DNA from: Dactylosporangium vinaceum
GTDB lineage: Bacteria > Actinomycetota > Actinomycetes > Mycobacteriales > Micromonosporaceae
Assembly (NCBI RefSeq): GCF_019904175.1
Contig: NZ_CP061913.1
Span: 2,294,001-2,358,000, forward strand
Length of the DNA stretch: 64,000 nt
Direction of reading: 5' to 3'
Shown: piece by piece, positions 24,622 to 34,789 of the stretch
How the letters are laid out: each line of letters opens with the position of its first letter
Numbering within the stretch: the first letter of the stretch is position 1
The notes under the pieces: model-generated
Told to the model about the DNA's origin: nothing
The model's database searches: none
The model's input: the letters and a program-made list of their open reading frames with translations, nothing else
Position numbers and translations under genes: made by a program

Positions 24622-25389
24622 CACGAGACTGCGGAATCTCGGCGGAAGCTCGTGCGCCGCCGCCGAATCCAGCAGCCACAGCGTCAGATCTCTTCCGTGG
24701 ACTCCGGCCGCCGGAATCTGCCGCGGCCCGGCCGAGGCGAGGGCCAGGCCCACAGCGGAGGCCTTCCCGGCCCCGGAGGCGATGAGCCACACCTCATCGG
24801 CCGTGTTGATCGCCGGCAGCGTCAGCGTGGTCCGCACCGGCGGCGGCTTGGGGCTGCCCCGCACCGCCGAGACCGGCCGCGTCTCCAGGGTCACCGGGTG
24901 CTCCGGGAACACCGAGGCCACGTGGCCGTCCTCGCCGACGCCCAGCAGGACGACGTCGAAGTGCGGCAGCTCGGCGTGGCCCGGTCGGGACGAGTCGGCC
25001 AGCTCGGTGGCGTAGCGGGCGGCCGCCGCCTCCGCGTCGTCGCCGTCCGGCCCGTCGCTGGCCGGCATCGGGTGCACCCGGGCCGGGTCCAGCTTCAGCC
25101 CGTCGAGCAGCGCCGCCCGGGCCTGGGTCTCGTTGCGCTCCGGGTCACCGGCGGGCAGGAACCGCTCGTCGCCCCACCACAGGTTGACCCGCGACCAGTC
25201 GACCGCGTCGCGCGCCGGGCTGTCGCGGATCGCCTGGTAGATCTGCGCGGCGATCCGCCCACCGGTCAGCACGACGGTGGCCTCGCCCCGCTCGGCCTGC
25301 GCATCAGTGAGCCGCACGATGAGCCGGGCCGCAGCGGACTCCGCCAGCAGGCGCGGCTCGGTGTGTACGACGACCTTCGACTGGGTCAT
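24619..25389 (-). CDS. pgl: 6-phosphogluconolactonase
   Basis: Pgl hydrolyses 6-phosphogluconolactone, the second oxidative pentose phosphate step. Family motifs VVLTGGRIAAQIYQAI, NLWWGDERFLPAGDPERN, VVLLGVGEDGHVASVFP and WLIASGAGKASAV are present over 256 residues. It is the last gene of the minus-strand operon tkt-tal-pgi-like-zwf-opcA-pgl, 19 bp after opcA, and ends inside the terminator stem shared with rbpA. Confidence 0.94.
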   Translation of the reverse strand: MTQSKVVVHTEPRLLAESAAARLIVRLTDAQAERGEATVVLTGGRIAAQIYQAIRDSPARDAVDWSRVNLWWGDERFLPAGDPERNETQARAALLDGLKLDPARVHPMPASDGPDGDDAEAAAARYATELADSSRPGHAELPHFDVVLLGVGEDGHVASVFPEHPVTLETRPVSAVRGSPKPPPVRTTLTLPAINTADEVWLIASGAGKASAVGLALASAGPRQIPAAGVHGRDLTLWLLDSAAAHELPPRFRSLV

Positions 25390-25408
25390 GAAGCCCTTCC
25401 GCGAGTGT

Positions 25409-26422
25409 TCACGACGCCACCGCTTCCTGCAGCGGCTCGGCGGTCTCCGGCTTCTCGGCCAGCGCCGGGTCCTTCCAGATGTGCACCCGCGGGGCGCCGC
25501 GCTCGGTGAGCAGGCGCTTGCCCGTGCCGGCGGCCAGGGCGGCCGCGTAGGGCTGGTCGGGGTCGAGCCGGCGCAGCTCCTCGGCCAGCTCGTCGCCGAG
25601 CGGGCGGCGGCTCAGCGGCAGGATGCGGTCCGGCTGGCCGGTGCGCTGCAGCGTCGCCACGCCCGCGTTGAGGTCGCGGACGAGGTTCATGGAGTTGCCG
25701 TCCTCGAGCTCGAGCTCGACCGCCTCCATGATCTTGCCGCTGCCCTCGCGGCGGGTCGGGTGGACGCCGAGGCGGGCCTCCAGCCAGCCGCCGAGGAGCA
25801 GGGCGGTCGGGTCGTGCTCGGGGGCGACGACAGTCACCTTGCGCACGCCGGTGCGGTTGGCGTCGAACGCGCCGGCCAGCAGGGTGCGCCACGGGGTGAT
25901 CCGCGACCAGGCCAGGTCGGTGTCGCCGGGCACATAGTCGTCGGAGCGCACCTGCAGTGCGGCCACCGGGTCCGCGGCCTGCGCGCTGTCGGTGATGCGC
26001 CGGTCGGCGACGACGCCCAGCGGGTCGTACGCGATCCGCTCCGGCGGGGCGCACTGCCACCAGGTCACCACCGGCACGTCCGGGGCGAGCAGCGGCATGA
26101 CGACCGACTCGGCGTGCAGCGCCAGCCGGCCCTGCATGCGCATGACGACGGCCTCGCACGGGCCGAGGCGTCCGCCCACGACGATCTCGGCGTCGAGCCG
26201 GGACCGCTGCTGGGTGACGTCGGCCCGCACGATGATGAGCAGCCGGCAGGGGTGGGCGGAGGCGGCGATGGTGGCGGCCGCCTCGGCCTCGCGGACCTGC
26301 CGCTCGTCGACCACCGCGATAAGGGTCAGCGCCAGGCCACTGGTCAGGCCGCCGGCACTGCGCCGCTCGTTGGCCAGGGCCTTGACCACCTCGATGCCGG
26401 TGGTGTCCCACAAACCGATCAT
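25409..26422 (-). CDS. opcA: Glucose-6-phosphate dehydrogenase assembly protein OpcA
   Basis: OpcA is needed for assembly or redox activation of G6PDH in actinobacteria and cyanobacteria. The 337-residue product begins MIGLWDTTGIEVVKALANER and shows the OpcA core HPCRLLIIVRAD, PVVTWWQCAPPERIAYDPLG and LLLGGWLEARLG. The ATG at 26422 was preferred to one at 26428 because the GAGGGAG site is 8 nt away from the former and only 2 from the latter. It directly follows zwf. Confidence 0.93.
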   Translation of the reverse strand: MIGLWDTTGIEVVKALANERRSAGGLTSGLALTLIAVVDERQVREAEAAATIAASAHPCRLLIIVRADVTQQRSRLDAEIVVGGRLGPCEAVVMRMQGRLALHAESVVMPLLAPDVPVVTWWQCAPPERIAYDPLGVVADRRITDSAQAADPVAALQVRSDDYVPGDTDLAWSRITPWRTLLAGAFDANRTGVRKVTVVAPEHDPTALLLGGWLEARLGVHPTRREGSGKIMEAVELELEDGNSMNLVRDLNAGVATLQRTGQPDRILPLSRRPLGDELAEELRRLDPDQPYAAALAAGTGKRLLTERGAPRVHIWKDPALAEKPETAEPLQEAVAS

Positions 26423-26436
26423 GTCCATGTCTCCCT

Positions 26437-27954
26437 CTATGCCCGGCGCCAGGCGCGGCCCTCGCGGGCCAGCATCTCGTCGGCGGCCCGCGGTCCCCAC
26501 TCGCCCGCGCGATACGGCTCGGGCGTCGAGCCGGCCCACGCCTCCTCCAGCGGGTCGATCACATTCCAGCTGGCCTCGACCTCGGCCGAGTCCGGGAACA
26601 GCGTCTTGTCGCCGATGAGCACGTCGAGGATGAGCCGCTCATAGGCCTCGGGGCTGGCATCGGTGAACGCCTCGCCGTATTGGAAGTCCATCGCGATGTC
26701 GCGGACCTCCATGGTCGTGCCCGGCACCTTCGAGCCGAACTTCAGCATCACGCCCTCGTCCGGCTGGACCCGGATGACCAGCTGGTTGTTGCCGAGCATC
26801 TCCACGTCGGCGTCGCTGAAGGGCAGGTGCGGCGCCTTCTTGAACAGCACGGCGAGCTCCGTGACCCGCCGCGGCATCCGCTTGCCGGCCCGGATGTAGA
26901 ACGGGACCCCGGCCCACCGGCGGTTCTGGATGCCCAGGCGGGTCGCGACGTACGTCTCCGTCTTCGAATCGGCCGGGACGTCCTTCTCCTCCAGGTATCC
27001 GGGCACGCGCTCGCCGGCCACCCAGCCCGTCAGGTACTGCCCGCGGACCGTGTTGGTGAACACGTCGGTCGGCGGCTTGATCGCGTTGAGCACCTTGAGC
27101 TTCTCGGTGCGGATCGCGTCGGCGTCGAACGCGGTCGGCTCCTCCATCGCCATCAGCGCCAGCAGCTGGAGCAGGTGGTTCTGCAGCACGTCGCGGGCGG
27201 TGCCGACCTTGTCGTAGAAGCCGGCCCGGGTGCCGATGCCGACGTCCTCGGCCATGGTGATCTGCACCGAGTCGACGTAGTTGGAGTTCCACACCGGCTC
27301 GAACAGGTTGTTGGCGAAGCGCAGCGCCATGATGTTCTGGACGGTCTCCTTGCCCAGGTAATGGTCGATGCGGAACACGTCCTGGCCGGTGAAGGCGTCG
27401 TCGACGAGGTCGTTGAGCTGCTTGGCCGAGGCGAGGTCGTAGCCGAACGGCTTCTCCACCACGACCCGCCGCCAGCCGCCGGACTTCGCGTTGTCCGACA
27501 TGCCGGTGCGCTCCAGCTGCTTGAGCACGACCGGGAACGCCGACGGCGGGATCGACAGGTAGAAGGCGGCGTTGCCGGGGATGCCCGACTCGTCGTGCAG
27601 GTCGTCGAGGGTCTGGGCCAGGTGGTCGAACGCCTGGTCGTCCTCGAACGAGCCGGGCACGAACTTGATGTTCCCGGCCAGCCGCGACCACACCTCCTCC
27701 CGCCACGTGGTGCGGGCGCCGTTCTGGGCCGCCTTGCGCGCCAGATCCTCGAAGTCGCCGTCACCCCAGTCGCGCCGGGCGAAGCCCAGCACGGCGAAGC
27801 TGGGTGGCAGCAGACCCCGGTTGGCCAGGTCGTAGACGGCCGGGATCAGCTTCTTGCGGGCCAAATCACCGGTGACGCCGAAGATGACCAGCGCACACGG
27901 CTCGGGAATCCGAGGCAGTCGCCGGTCCTGCGGGTCCCGCAGCGGATTGGTCAT
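26437..27954 (-). CDS. zwf: Glucose-6-phosphate 1-dehydrogenase
   Basis: Zwf makes NADPH and 6-phosphogluconolactone from glucose-6-phosphate. The nucleotide motif VIFGVTGDLARKKL and the active-site signature RIDHYLGKETVQN with catalytic His are present, as are VVEKPFGYDL and YIRAGKRMPRR. Length of 505 is typical. It lies between the PGI-like gene (6 bp) and opcA (14 bp), within one operon. Confidence 0.97.
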   Translation of the reverse strand: MTNPLRDPQDRRLPRIPEPCALVIFGVTGDLARKKLIPAVYDLANRGLLPPSFAVLGFARRDWGDGDFEDLARKAAQNGARTTWREEVWSRLAGNIKFVPGSFEDDQAFDHLAQTLDDLHDESGIPGNAAFYLSIPPSAFPVVLKQLERTGMSDNAKSGGWRRVVVEKPFGYDLASAKQLNDLVDDAFTGQDVFRIDHYLGKETVQNIMALRFANNLFEPVWNSNYVDSVQITMAEDVGIGTRAGFYDKVGTARDVLQNHLLQLLALMAMEEPTAFDADAIRTEKLKVLNAIKPPTDVFTNTVRGQYLTGWVAGERVPGYLEEKDVPADSKTETYVATRLGIQNRRWAGVPFYIRAGKRMPRRVTELAVLFKKAPHLPFSDADVEMLGNNQLVIRVQPDEGVMLKFGSKVPGTTMEVRDIAMDFQYGEAFTDASPEAYERLILDVLIGDKTLFPDSAEVEASWNVIDPLEEAWAGSTPEPYRAGEWGPRAADEMLAREGRAWRRA

Positions 27955-27960
27955 CAGTTC

Positions 27961-29439
27961 TCACCCTCCGAGGGCGGCCAACAGTTCTTCTGTACCGGTT
28001 GCCCGGTCGGTCAGATGCAAACGCAGCACCGGCCCGTCCGCAGTGCGGGCGGCCGCGGCTTGGAGCTCGCCGAACGTGTACGACTTCCCGGGCACCCGCA
28101 CATCGTGGGTGACCGCGCCGGTGATGATCAGGGTGGCGCCGGGGCGCGTACCCCAGCCGAACGTCACGGCCCGGTCGACCCGCCCGGCCAGCGCATCCCG
28201 GGCCTGCGCGATGCGCACGTCGCCGACCGGGTCGAGGTGGGCCGCGATGGCGACCCGGCCCCCGGGCGGCACGGCCCGGGCCAGCTCGTCGATCGCGCCG
28301 ATGAGCGTCGTCGCGCCGGTCTCGCCGTACACCTCGACGGCCCCTTCGACCAGGGCCGGAGTCTCGGCGGGCCGGCCACCGTCCAGCCGGCGCAGCAGGT
28401 CGTTGTCCGTGTCGACGGCCGGCGGCGCGAACGACCCGGCGACCATCGCCGCCTGCTCCCAGACGAGCAGATGCGCACCGAGCGGCCCGTTGACGCAGAT
28501 GTCGGGCCGGATGCCACCGCCCGGCATGATCGCCCGCCCGAGCACGCCGCCGACGGTCACGCCGAGCACGTCGGCCCCCGCGTGCCCCCACGACGACGGA
28601 TTCTCCAGCGCGACAGTCACCAGCGCGGACCCGAACAGCCGCTCGATCCAAGGCCCCAGCCCGTCGATCCCGGTCCCGTCGGAGGCGACGGCGAGCTTGT
28701 CCCGCCCGCTGCGCACAGCCGCAGCGATCGCCTCGCCGAGCGCGACGCCCGGCAGCACGGGGGCGGGATGCGTGGCGGCGTCGGCCGGGCCGGGGGAGGG
28801 GCCGAACCCCGCGGGCGCGGCGAACCCGATGGGCCGTCGCTGGGCGGGTGCCGGCGGCGCGGTGAATGCCTCGGCCTCGGCCAGGAGGGCGGCGGTGTCG
28901 GCGCCGGCCAGGCCGGCCGGGACGAGGGCGTAGGCGCTGAGGGCGGACGCCGTCGGGGGAGCGAGAAAGAGCGGCGCGCCGAGCTCGCGGGCGAACGTCT
29001 CATAGGGGGAGCCGGGCGCGGTCACCACAACGAGACGCCGGCCCGGATCATGCCGGCCGGCGTCTTCGAAAGCCTGGAGGAAAGCCCGCCGCAGCGCATC
29101 CGTCAGCACGGTCGGGGCGGGCGCGGCCAGCACGACGACCGTGCGGCTCACGTCGGCCAGGACGGCGTGCAGGCGGTGCGGATCGGCGGTGTCGAGCACA
29201 GTGAGCGGGAGGCCGAGCGTGGCGGCGATCGCCGCGGCGCCGGCGCCCGGCCCGCACAGCACCACCCGGTCGAGGCCCTGCGCGCGCAGGTCGGACCGTA
29301 ACGAGGCGATCCGGGAGGTCAGCTCCGGGCCGGGCAGAAAAGGAAAGGGGGCGGGTACGTCCGCCGGACGCGCGGTCGCCGCGACACCGAACACCGAAAG
29401 TCCGGCCGCCGCGACAACCTCGTCGAGCAGATCAGTCAC
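27961..29439 (-). CDS. Divergent glucose-6-phosphate isomerase-like (SIS) protein
   Basis: This 492-residue protein takes the place of pgi in the pentose phosphate operon but is far from classical PGI. A first half (RVVLCGPGAGAAAIAATLG, VVVLAAPAPTVLTDAL) and a second half (RDKLAVASDGTGIDGLGPWI, TFGWGTRPGATLIITGAVTH) resemble the sugar-isomerase fold, and YTFGELQAAAA matches the end of actinobacterial PGI-like proteins. Whether it isomerises glucose-6-phosphate is inferred mainly from position. The GTG at 29439 has AGGGGGT 5 nt upstream; an in-frame GTG at 29484 has no such site. Confidence 0.7.
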   Translation of the reverse strand: MTDLLDEVVAAAGLSVFGVAATARPADVPAPFPFLPGPELTSRIASLRSDLRAQGLDRVVLCGPGAGAAAIAATLGLPLTVLDTADPHRLHAVLADVSRTVVVLAAPAPTVLTDALRRAFLQAFEDAGRHDPGRRLVVVTAPGSPYETFARELGAPLFLAPPTASALSAYALVPAGLAGADTAALLAEAEAFTAPPAPAQRRPIGFAAPAGFGPSPGPADAATHPAPVLPGVALGEAIAAAVRSGRDKLAVASDGTGIDGLGPWIERLFGSALVTVALENPSSWGHAGADVLGVTVGGVLGRAIMPGGGIRPDICVNGPLGAHLLVWEQAAMVAGSFAPPAVDTDNDLLRRLDGGRPAETPALVEGAVEVYGETGATTLIGAIDELARAVPPGGRVAIAAHLDPVGDVRIAQARDALAGRVDRAVTFGWGTRPGATLIITGAVTHDVRVPGKSYTFGELQAAAARTADGPVLRLHLTDRATGTEELLAALGG

Positions 29440-29556
29440 CCGCCACCCCCTGCTTGCCATCTCATCGTGCGACACATGTCTCACCGGCGACGATGGATTC
29501 GGCCGGCGGCGGCGCGCACGAACGCGAGGTCCGTGCGCGCCAGGTTCACCCGGACG

Positions 29557-30666
29557 TCAGGACGCGGAGTTCAGCGCGTTCTGGACGGTGTCGATCATTT
29601 CCTTGCCGCTGACGTTGAACTTCTCGACGCCCTCGCGCTCGAGGACCTCCACGACGTCGTCGTAGTCGATGCCCAGCGCGGCCAGGGCGTCCATGACCTG
29701 CTGGGCCTCGGCGTAGCTGCCGGTGACGGCGTCCGGGCGGACCTCACCGTGGTCGGCGAACGCGTGGATCACCGCTTCCGGCATGGTGTTGACAGTGCCC
29801 GGGGCGACGAGCTCCTCGACGTAGATGACGTCGCGGTACTCCGGGTTCTTGGTCGAGGTCGAGGCCCACAGCGGCCGCTGCGGCTGCGCGCCCGCGTTGG
29901 CCAGGGCCTGCCACCGGTCCGAGGAGAACAGCTGCTCGTAGAGCTTGTAGGCCAGCTTCGCGTTGGCGATCGCGGCCTTGCCCTTGAGCGCCTTGGCCTC
30001 GTCGGTGCCGATCTTGTCGAGGCGCTTGTCGTATTCGGTGTCGACCCGCGACACGAAGAACGACGCCACCGAGCCGATCTTGGACAGGTCGTGGCCGTTG
30101 GCCTTGGCCTGCTCCAGACCGTCGAAGAAGGCGTTGATGACGGCCTCGTAGCGCTGCAGCGAGAAGATCAGCGTCACGTTCACGCTGATGCCCTTCGCGA
30201 GGGTCTCAGTGATCGCCGGCAGGCCCTCCTGGGTCGCCGGGATCTTGATGAACAGGTTGTCGCGGTCGACGAGCCACCACAGCTCCTTCGCCTCCGCGTG
30301 GGTGCGGTGCGTGTTGGCGGCCAGGGCCGGGTCGACCTCGATCGAGACGCGGCCGTCGATGCCGTTGCTGGCGTCGGCGGCCGGCTTGAGCACGTCACAG
30401 GCCCAGCGCACGTCGTGCGCCATGATCGAGCGCATCGCCTCGGGCACCGAGGTCTCGCGCAGGGCCAGGTCCTTGACCTGCTCCGCGTAGTCCTCGGCCG
30501 CGGTGACGGCCTTGGCGAAGATCGTCGGGTTGGTGGTCACGCCGACGACGTGCTGCTCGCGGCGGAGCTTGTCCAGTCCGCCACTGGTCAGCCGCTGCCG
30601 GGAAAGGTCGTCGAGCCAGATCGCCACACCAGCGGCGGCGAGCTCGGCCAGCCGATCGGAACTCAT
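29557..30666 (-). CDS. tal: Transaldolase
   Basis: Tal moves a dihydroxyacetone unit between sugar phosphates in the non-oxidative pentose phosphate branch. The motifs [29 protein letters not shown] and [16 protein letters not shown], with the Schiff-base Lys in FIKIP, identify the long actinobacterial type (369 residues). The ATG follows AAGAAGGAGA. It starts 19 bp after tkt and precedes the PGI-like gene by 117 bp. Confidence 0.96.
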   Translation of the reverse strand: MSSDRLAELAAAGVAIWLDDLSRQRLTSGGLDKLRREQHVVGVTTNPTIFAKAVTAAEDYAEQVKDLALRETSVPEAMRSIMAHDVRWACDVLKPAADASNGIDGRVSIEVDPALAANTHRTHAEAKELWWLVDRDNLFIKIPATQEGLPAITETLAKGISVNVTLIFSLQRYEAVINAFFDGLEQAKANGHDLSKIGSVASFFVSRVDTEYDKRLDKIGTDEAKALKGKAAIANAKLAYKLYEQLFSSDRWQALANAGAQPQRPLWASTSTKNPEYRDVIYVEELVAPGTVNTMPEAVIHAFADHGEVRPDAVTGSYAEAQQVMDALAALGIDYDDVVEVLEREGVEKFNVSGKEMIDTVQNALNSAS

Positions 30667-30685
30667 CGTGGTCTCCTTCTTGCTT

Positions 30686-32827
30686 TCAGTTGCCGGTGGT
30701 GAAGCCGGTGATCGCGCCGACCTTGGCGAGGGAGGCGTGGGCCGCCGCCACGACCTTGTCGACGGTGAAGCCGAACTGCTCGAACAGCACCGTGTAGGGG
30801 GCGCTCGCGCCGTAGTGCTCGATGCTCACGGCCTCGCCGGCGTCGCCGAGGTACTTCTGCCACGACATCGCGATCCCGGCCTCGACCGTCACCCGGGCCT
30901 TCACGCCGGTGGGGATGACCTGCTGGCGGTACGCGACGTCCTGCTCCTCGAACCACTCCTGGCACGGCATCGACACGACCCGCGTGGGCGTGCCGTCGGC
31001 CTCGAGCCGCTCCTGGGCCTGGACGGCCAGCTGCAGCTCCGACCCGGTCGCGATGATGATCACCCGCGGCTGCCCGTCGGAGGCGTCCTTGAGGATGTAG
31101 CCGCCCTTGGCCACGTTCTCGGCCGGCGCGTAGACGCTGCGGTCGAGCGTCGGCAGGTTCTGCCGGGTCAGCGCCAGCGCCACCGGCTGGTCCTTGCGCT
31201 CCAGGGCGGCCTTCCACGCCTGCGCGGTCTCGTTGGCGTCGCCGGGGCGCACCACCGCGAGGTTCGGGATCGCCCGCAGCGCCGACAGGTGCTCGATCGG
31301 CTGGTGGGTCGGGCCGTCCTCGCCGAGGCCGATCGAGTCGTGCGTCCACACGTAGACGACCGGCTGCTTCATGAGGGCGGCGAGGCGCACTGCGGGCCGC
31401 ATGTAGTCGGAGAAGACCAGGAACGTGCCGCCGTAGGGCCGCGTGGGCCCGTGCAGCTTGATGCCGTTGAGGATCGAGCCCATGCCGTGCTCGCGAATGC
31501 CGAAGTGCAGGGTGCGGCCGTACTCGTCGCCGGGGAACGCCTTCGTGGCGTACTCCGAGGGCAGGAACGACGGCTCGCCCTCCATCGTCGTGTTGTTGCT
31601 CTCGGCCAGGTCGGCCGAGCCGCCCCACAGCTCCGGCAGCACCGCGGCCAGGGCGCCGAGCGTGTCACCCGACGCCTTGCGGGTGGCGACACCCTTCTCG
31701 CTCGCCGGGAACTCGGGCAGCGCCTTCTCCCAGCCGTCCGGCAGTGCGCCGGCCAGGAGGCGGTCCAGCAGCGCGGCCCGCTCGCCGGCGCTCTCCCGCC
31801 ACTGCGCGAAGCCCTTGTCCCACTCGGCGTGCAGCGCCTTGCCCCGCTCGATCGCGCCGCGGGTGTGCGCGAGGACCTCGTCGGCGACCTCGAACGTCAG
31901 CGCGGGGTCGAAGCCGAGGACCTCCTTGGTCGCCTTGACCTCGTCGGCGCCCAGGGCCGAGCCGTGGATCTTGCCGGTGTTCTGCTTCTTCGGCGCGGGC
32001 CAGCCGATGATGGTCCGCAGCGCGATGAACGTCGGCTTGTCGGTGACGGCGTGGCCGGCCTGGATCGCGTCCCAGAGCGCCTGCACGTCCTCCTGGTAGA
32101 CCCCGTCGCCGGCGTCGTGGCCCTTGCGCCAGTCGACGACGTGCACGTCGAAGCCGTACGCCTCGTAGCGCTTGGCCACGTCCTCGCTCTTGGCGACCTT
32201 GGTGTCGTCCTCGATCGAGATCTCGTTGTCGTCGTAGATGACCGTCAGGTTGCCCAGCTTCTGGTGGCCGGCGAGCGCGCTCACCTCGTGGCTGATGCCC
32301 TCTTCGATGTCACCGTCGGAGCACAGGACATACACGTTGTGGTCGAACAGGCTCTGCCCGAGGGCCGGCTCCGGGTCGAACAGGCCGCGCTCGCGGCGGG
32401 CCGCCATGGCGAAGCCGACCGCGTTGCCGATGCCCTGGCCGAGCGGGCCGGTGGTGGTCTCGACGCCGGAGGTGTGCCCGTGCTCCGGGTGGCCGGGGGT
32501 CAGTGAGCCCCACTGCCGCAGCGACTTCAGGTCGTCGATGCTCAGGCCGTAGCCGGCCAGATACAGCTGGATGTACAGCGTCAGGCTGGAGTGGCCGCAG
32601 GAGAGCACGAACCGGTCACGTCCGAGCCAGTTCGGATCGGTCGGGTCGTGCTTCATGACCTTCTGGAACAGAAGGTAGGCGGCCGGCGCGAGGCTCATCG
32701 CGGTGCCGGGGTGGCCGTTGCCGGCCTTCTCGACGGCGTCCATCGCCAGCACCCGGACCGTGTCGACCGCGCGCCGGTCGACGTCGGACCAGGAAAGCTC
32801 GGGACCCTTGCCCTTTTCAACGCTCAC
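30686..32827 (-). CDS. tkt: Transketolase
   Basis: Tkt is the thiamine-diphosphate enzyme that moves two-carbon units between sugar phosphates. The 713-residue product shows [14 protein letters not shown], the ThDP/metal motif [20 protein letters not shown]...YDDNEIS and [19 protein letters not shown] 32827 begins [13 protein letters not shown] and has AGGAG about 10 nt upstream. It heads the operon that runs down to pgl. Confidence 0.96.
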   Translation of the reverse strand: MSVEKGKGPELSWSDVDRRAVDTVRVLAMDAVEKAGNGHPGTAMSLAPAAYLLFQKVMKHDPTDPNWLGRDRFVLSCGHSSLTLYIQLYLAGYGLSIDDLKSLRQWGSLTPGHPEHGHTSGVETTTGPLGQGIGNAVGFAMAARRERGLFDPEPALGQSLFDHNVYVLCSDGDIEEGISHEVSALAGHQKLGNLTVIYDDNEISIEDDTKVAKSEDVAKRYEAYGFDVHVVDWRKGHDAGDGVYQEDVQALWDAIQAGHAVTDKPTFIALRTIIGWPAPKKQNTGKIHGSALGADEVKATKEVLGFDPALTFEVADEVLAHTRGAIERGKALHAEWDKGFAQWRESAGERAALLDRLLAGALPDGWEKALPEFPASEKGVATRKASGDTLGALAAVLPELWGGSADLAESNNTTMEGEPSFLPSEYATKAFPGDEYGRTLHFGIREHGMGSILNGIKLHGPTRPYGGTFLVFSDYMRPAVRLAALMKQPVVYVWTHDSIGLGEDGPTHQPIEHLSALRAIPNLAVVRPGDANETAQAWKAALERKDQPVALALTRQNLPTLDRSVYAPAENVAKGGYILKDASDGQPRVIIIATGSELQLAVQAQERLEADGTPTRVVSMPCQEWFEEQDVAYRQQVIPTGVKARVTVEAGIAMSWQKYLGDAGEAVSIEHYGASAPYTVLFEQFGFTVDKVVAAAHASLAKVGAITGFTTGN

Positions 32828-33192
32828 GGCGGTGCTGCTCCTGTCGAACGGCGTGTGTAAAAAATCCTCGAGGGTTATCAGGTCGACCCTACCCACGATC
32901 GGGTGGCCCCACGCGCAGTCGACCATGTTTCGGACATCGGCGACACTGCCTGCGGCAACGGTAATCGATGGCCGCATCGGGCCGCCGGGCCCCGGATGAG
33001 CAGTGATCCGGGCAAGGTGGCCACGCCGGGACGAGTTAAGCTCTGCGCGAAATTCGACCCCTGGCCAGCCGGTCGGTTGCCGGTCCCGGGGTCGCCGTCC
33101 GAGCAGCCACGATCCTGTTCTACGATGCGGGAGCCCGCTGATCTCGGCGGTGCACCGGCTCGGCCCTCGCCCCGGAAGGTGGCAATCCAGAC
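32828..33192. other. Divergent promoter region between tkt and ctaB
   Basis: A 365-base stretch between divergent operons. It has no convincing gene. An AT-rich patch TGTAAAAAATCC (32857-32868) lies near the tkt side, and TACGAT (33122-33127) is a possible -10 for ctaB. I could not pick a firm promoter for either direction. Confidence 0.4.
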
Positions 33193-34194
33193 GTGACGCA
33201 ACTCGTCGACCACAGTGCCATCGCGAAGCGTCCGGCTGGTCCCACCGAGAGCCCTGTCCGCCCCACCACCGCGGCCGCCCTGGCCCGCCGGCAGCAGCAG
33301 GAGGCGGCCGAGCGCCGCGCCGGCGTCGCCGCGGTCGTCAAGGCCTACGTCTCGCTGACCAAGCCGCGGATCGTCGAGCTGCTGCTGGTCACGACCGTCC
33401 CGGTCATGTTCCTGGCGGCCAAGGGGCTGCCGTCCCTGTGGCTCGTGCTCGTCGTGCTCGTCGGCGGCTCGCTCGCGGCCGGCGCGGCCAACGCGCTGAA
33501 CTGCTACATCGACCGCGACATCGACCAGCTGATGAACCGCACCAAGCGGCGCCCGCTGGCCACGCACACGGTCTCCCCGCGCAGCGCCCTGATCTTCGGC
33601 CTCACCCTCGCCGCGGTCTCCACGGCGCTGATGGCCACCTTCACCAACCTGCTGGCCACGGCCCTGACCGCCGGCGCGATCGTCTACTACGACCTCGTCT
33701 ACACGCTGTGGCTCAAGCGGACCACGCCGCAGAACACGGTGTGGGGCGGCGCGTGCGGCGCGGCCCCGGTGCTGATCGGCTGGGCCGCGGTCACCGGCGG
33801 GCTGTCGTGGACCGCGTGGATCCTCTTCGCCGTCGTCTTCCTCTGGCAGCCGCCGCACTTCTACGCCCTGGCCATCAAGTTCAAGGCCGACTACGCCCGG
33901 GCCGGCATCCCCATGCTGCCCGTCGTGCGCAGCCTGCGCCGGGTCGGGCTGGAGACGGTGATCTACAGCTGGCTGACGGTCGGCGCCTCGCTCGCGCTCT
34001 GGCCGTTGGGGATGACAGCCCTCTACGGCGTGGTCGCCGTCGTCACCGGCGCGTTGCTGCTGGTCGAGGCCCACCGCCTCTACGGCCGGGCCCGCCGCGA
34101 GGAGCCCCTGAAGCCGATGCGGCTGTTCCACTGGTCGGTGACCTACCTGACCCTGCTGTTCGCCGCCGTCGCGATCGACGTCTTCCTGCAATAA
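33193..34194 (+). CDS. ctaB: Heme O synthase (protoheme IX farnesyltransferase)
   Basis: CtaB attaches a farnesyl chain to protoheme in the plasma membrane, the first step toward heme A for cytochrome oxidase. The prenyl-diphosphate motif [21 protein letters not shown] is clear, with a second conserved segment [17 protein letters not shown]. About nine membrane helices fill the 333 residues after a soluble N-terminus of some 50. GGAAGG lies 12 nt before the GTG. Its partner ctaA is 10 kb downstream. Confidence 0.95.
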   Translation: MTQLVDHSAIAKRPAGPTESPVRPTTAAALARRQQQEAAERRAGVAAVVKAYVSLTKPRIVELLLVTTVPVMFLAAKGLPSLWLVLVVLVGGSLAAGAANALNCYIDRDIDQLMNRTKRRPLATHTVSPRSALIFGLTLAAVSTALMATFTNLLATALTAGAIVYYDLVYTLWLKRTTPQNTVWGGACGAAPVLIGWAAVTGGLSWTAWILFAVVFLWQPPHFYALAIKFKADYARAGIPMLPVVRSLRRVGLETVIYSWLTVGASLALWPLGMTALYGVVAVVTGALLLVEAHRLYGRARREEPLKPMRLFHWSVTYLTLLFAAVAIDVFLQ

Positions 34195-34436
34195 GGGAAA
34201 GTTTCACCCGGAAACGCCCGAATTTTTCGCCGCAACTCGCGTCACTCTTCCGAGGGTTCACCGCGCGTGATGCATGTCTCGCTGTGCGCGCCCCGAGGTC
34301 GTGAAGAAAGTCCGGATATTTACGGACATGGCGGGGCAAATAGCGGAGCGTTACTGCTAAACATGATCGTAAGAACGGTCACACCGCACCCGGAGTTCAC
34401 CCGCACGTGGCTTTGCGCCCCTCTAGTCTGGCGCTC

Positions 34437-34760
34437 ATGGCAGATGGTTCCGATACGACGATGACCCTCAACCGCCCGGTGCCGGGCGGCCTGATCGCCG
34501 GCCTCAAGTCCTTCGCGGAGGACCACGGCGGCGCGAAAGCGGTCATCGAGTACGTCGGCCGGCGCGGTGCTCGCATCGTGCTCGTCGGGGAGGACGGCGT
34601 CTGGGGCGACCAGATGGCCGATGGCACCGACACCGCGCGCGCCGCCTGCGCCCAGGCCGGGGTCAAGATCGAGAACGCGTGGGAGCGGGAGCTCCTCGAG
34701 CACATGCGGCCGAGCAACGACCTCTGGCGCTCCATGGGGCGCCGGACGCTCTCCCGGTAG
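34437..34760 (+). CDS. Conserved hypothetical protein, 107 aa
   Basis: I do not recognise a named domain. The product is small, soluble and of mixed charge, with a central ARIVLVGEDGVWGDQMADGT segment and a tail LLEHMRPSNDLWRSMGRRT. TAGTCT ends 7 nt before the ATG and there is no ribosome site, so a leaderless transcript is predicted. It sits 29 bp before the ATP-grasp gene. The 242 bases between ctaB and this gene hold no other feature I could identify. Confidence 0.65.
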   Translation: MADGSDTTMTLNRPVPGGLIAGLKSFAEDHGGAKAVIEYVGRRGARIVLVGEDGVWGDQMADGTDTARAACAQAGVKIENAWERELLEHMRPSNDLWRSMGRRTLSR

Positions 34761-34789
34761 TGCCGGCCCGCCGCGGGTACAGTCGCGGC

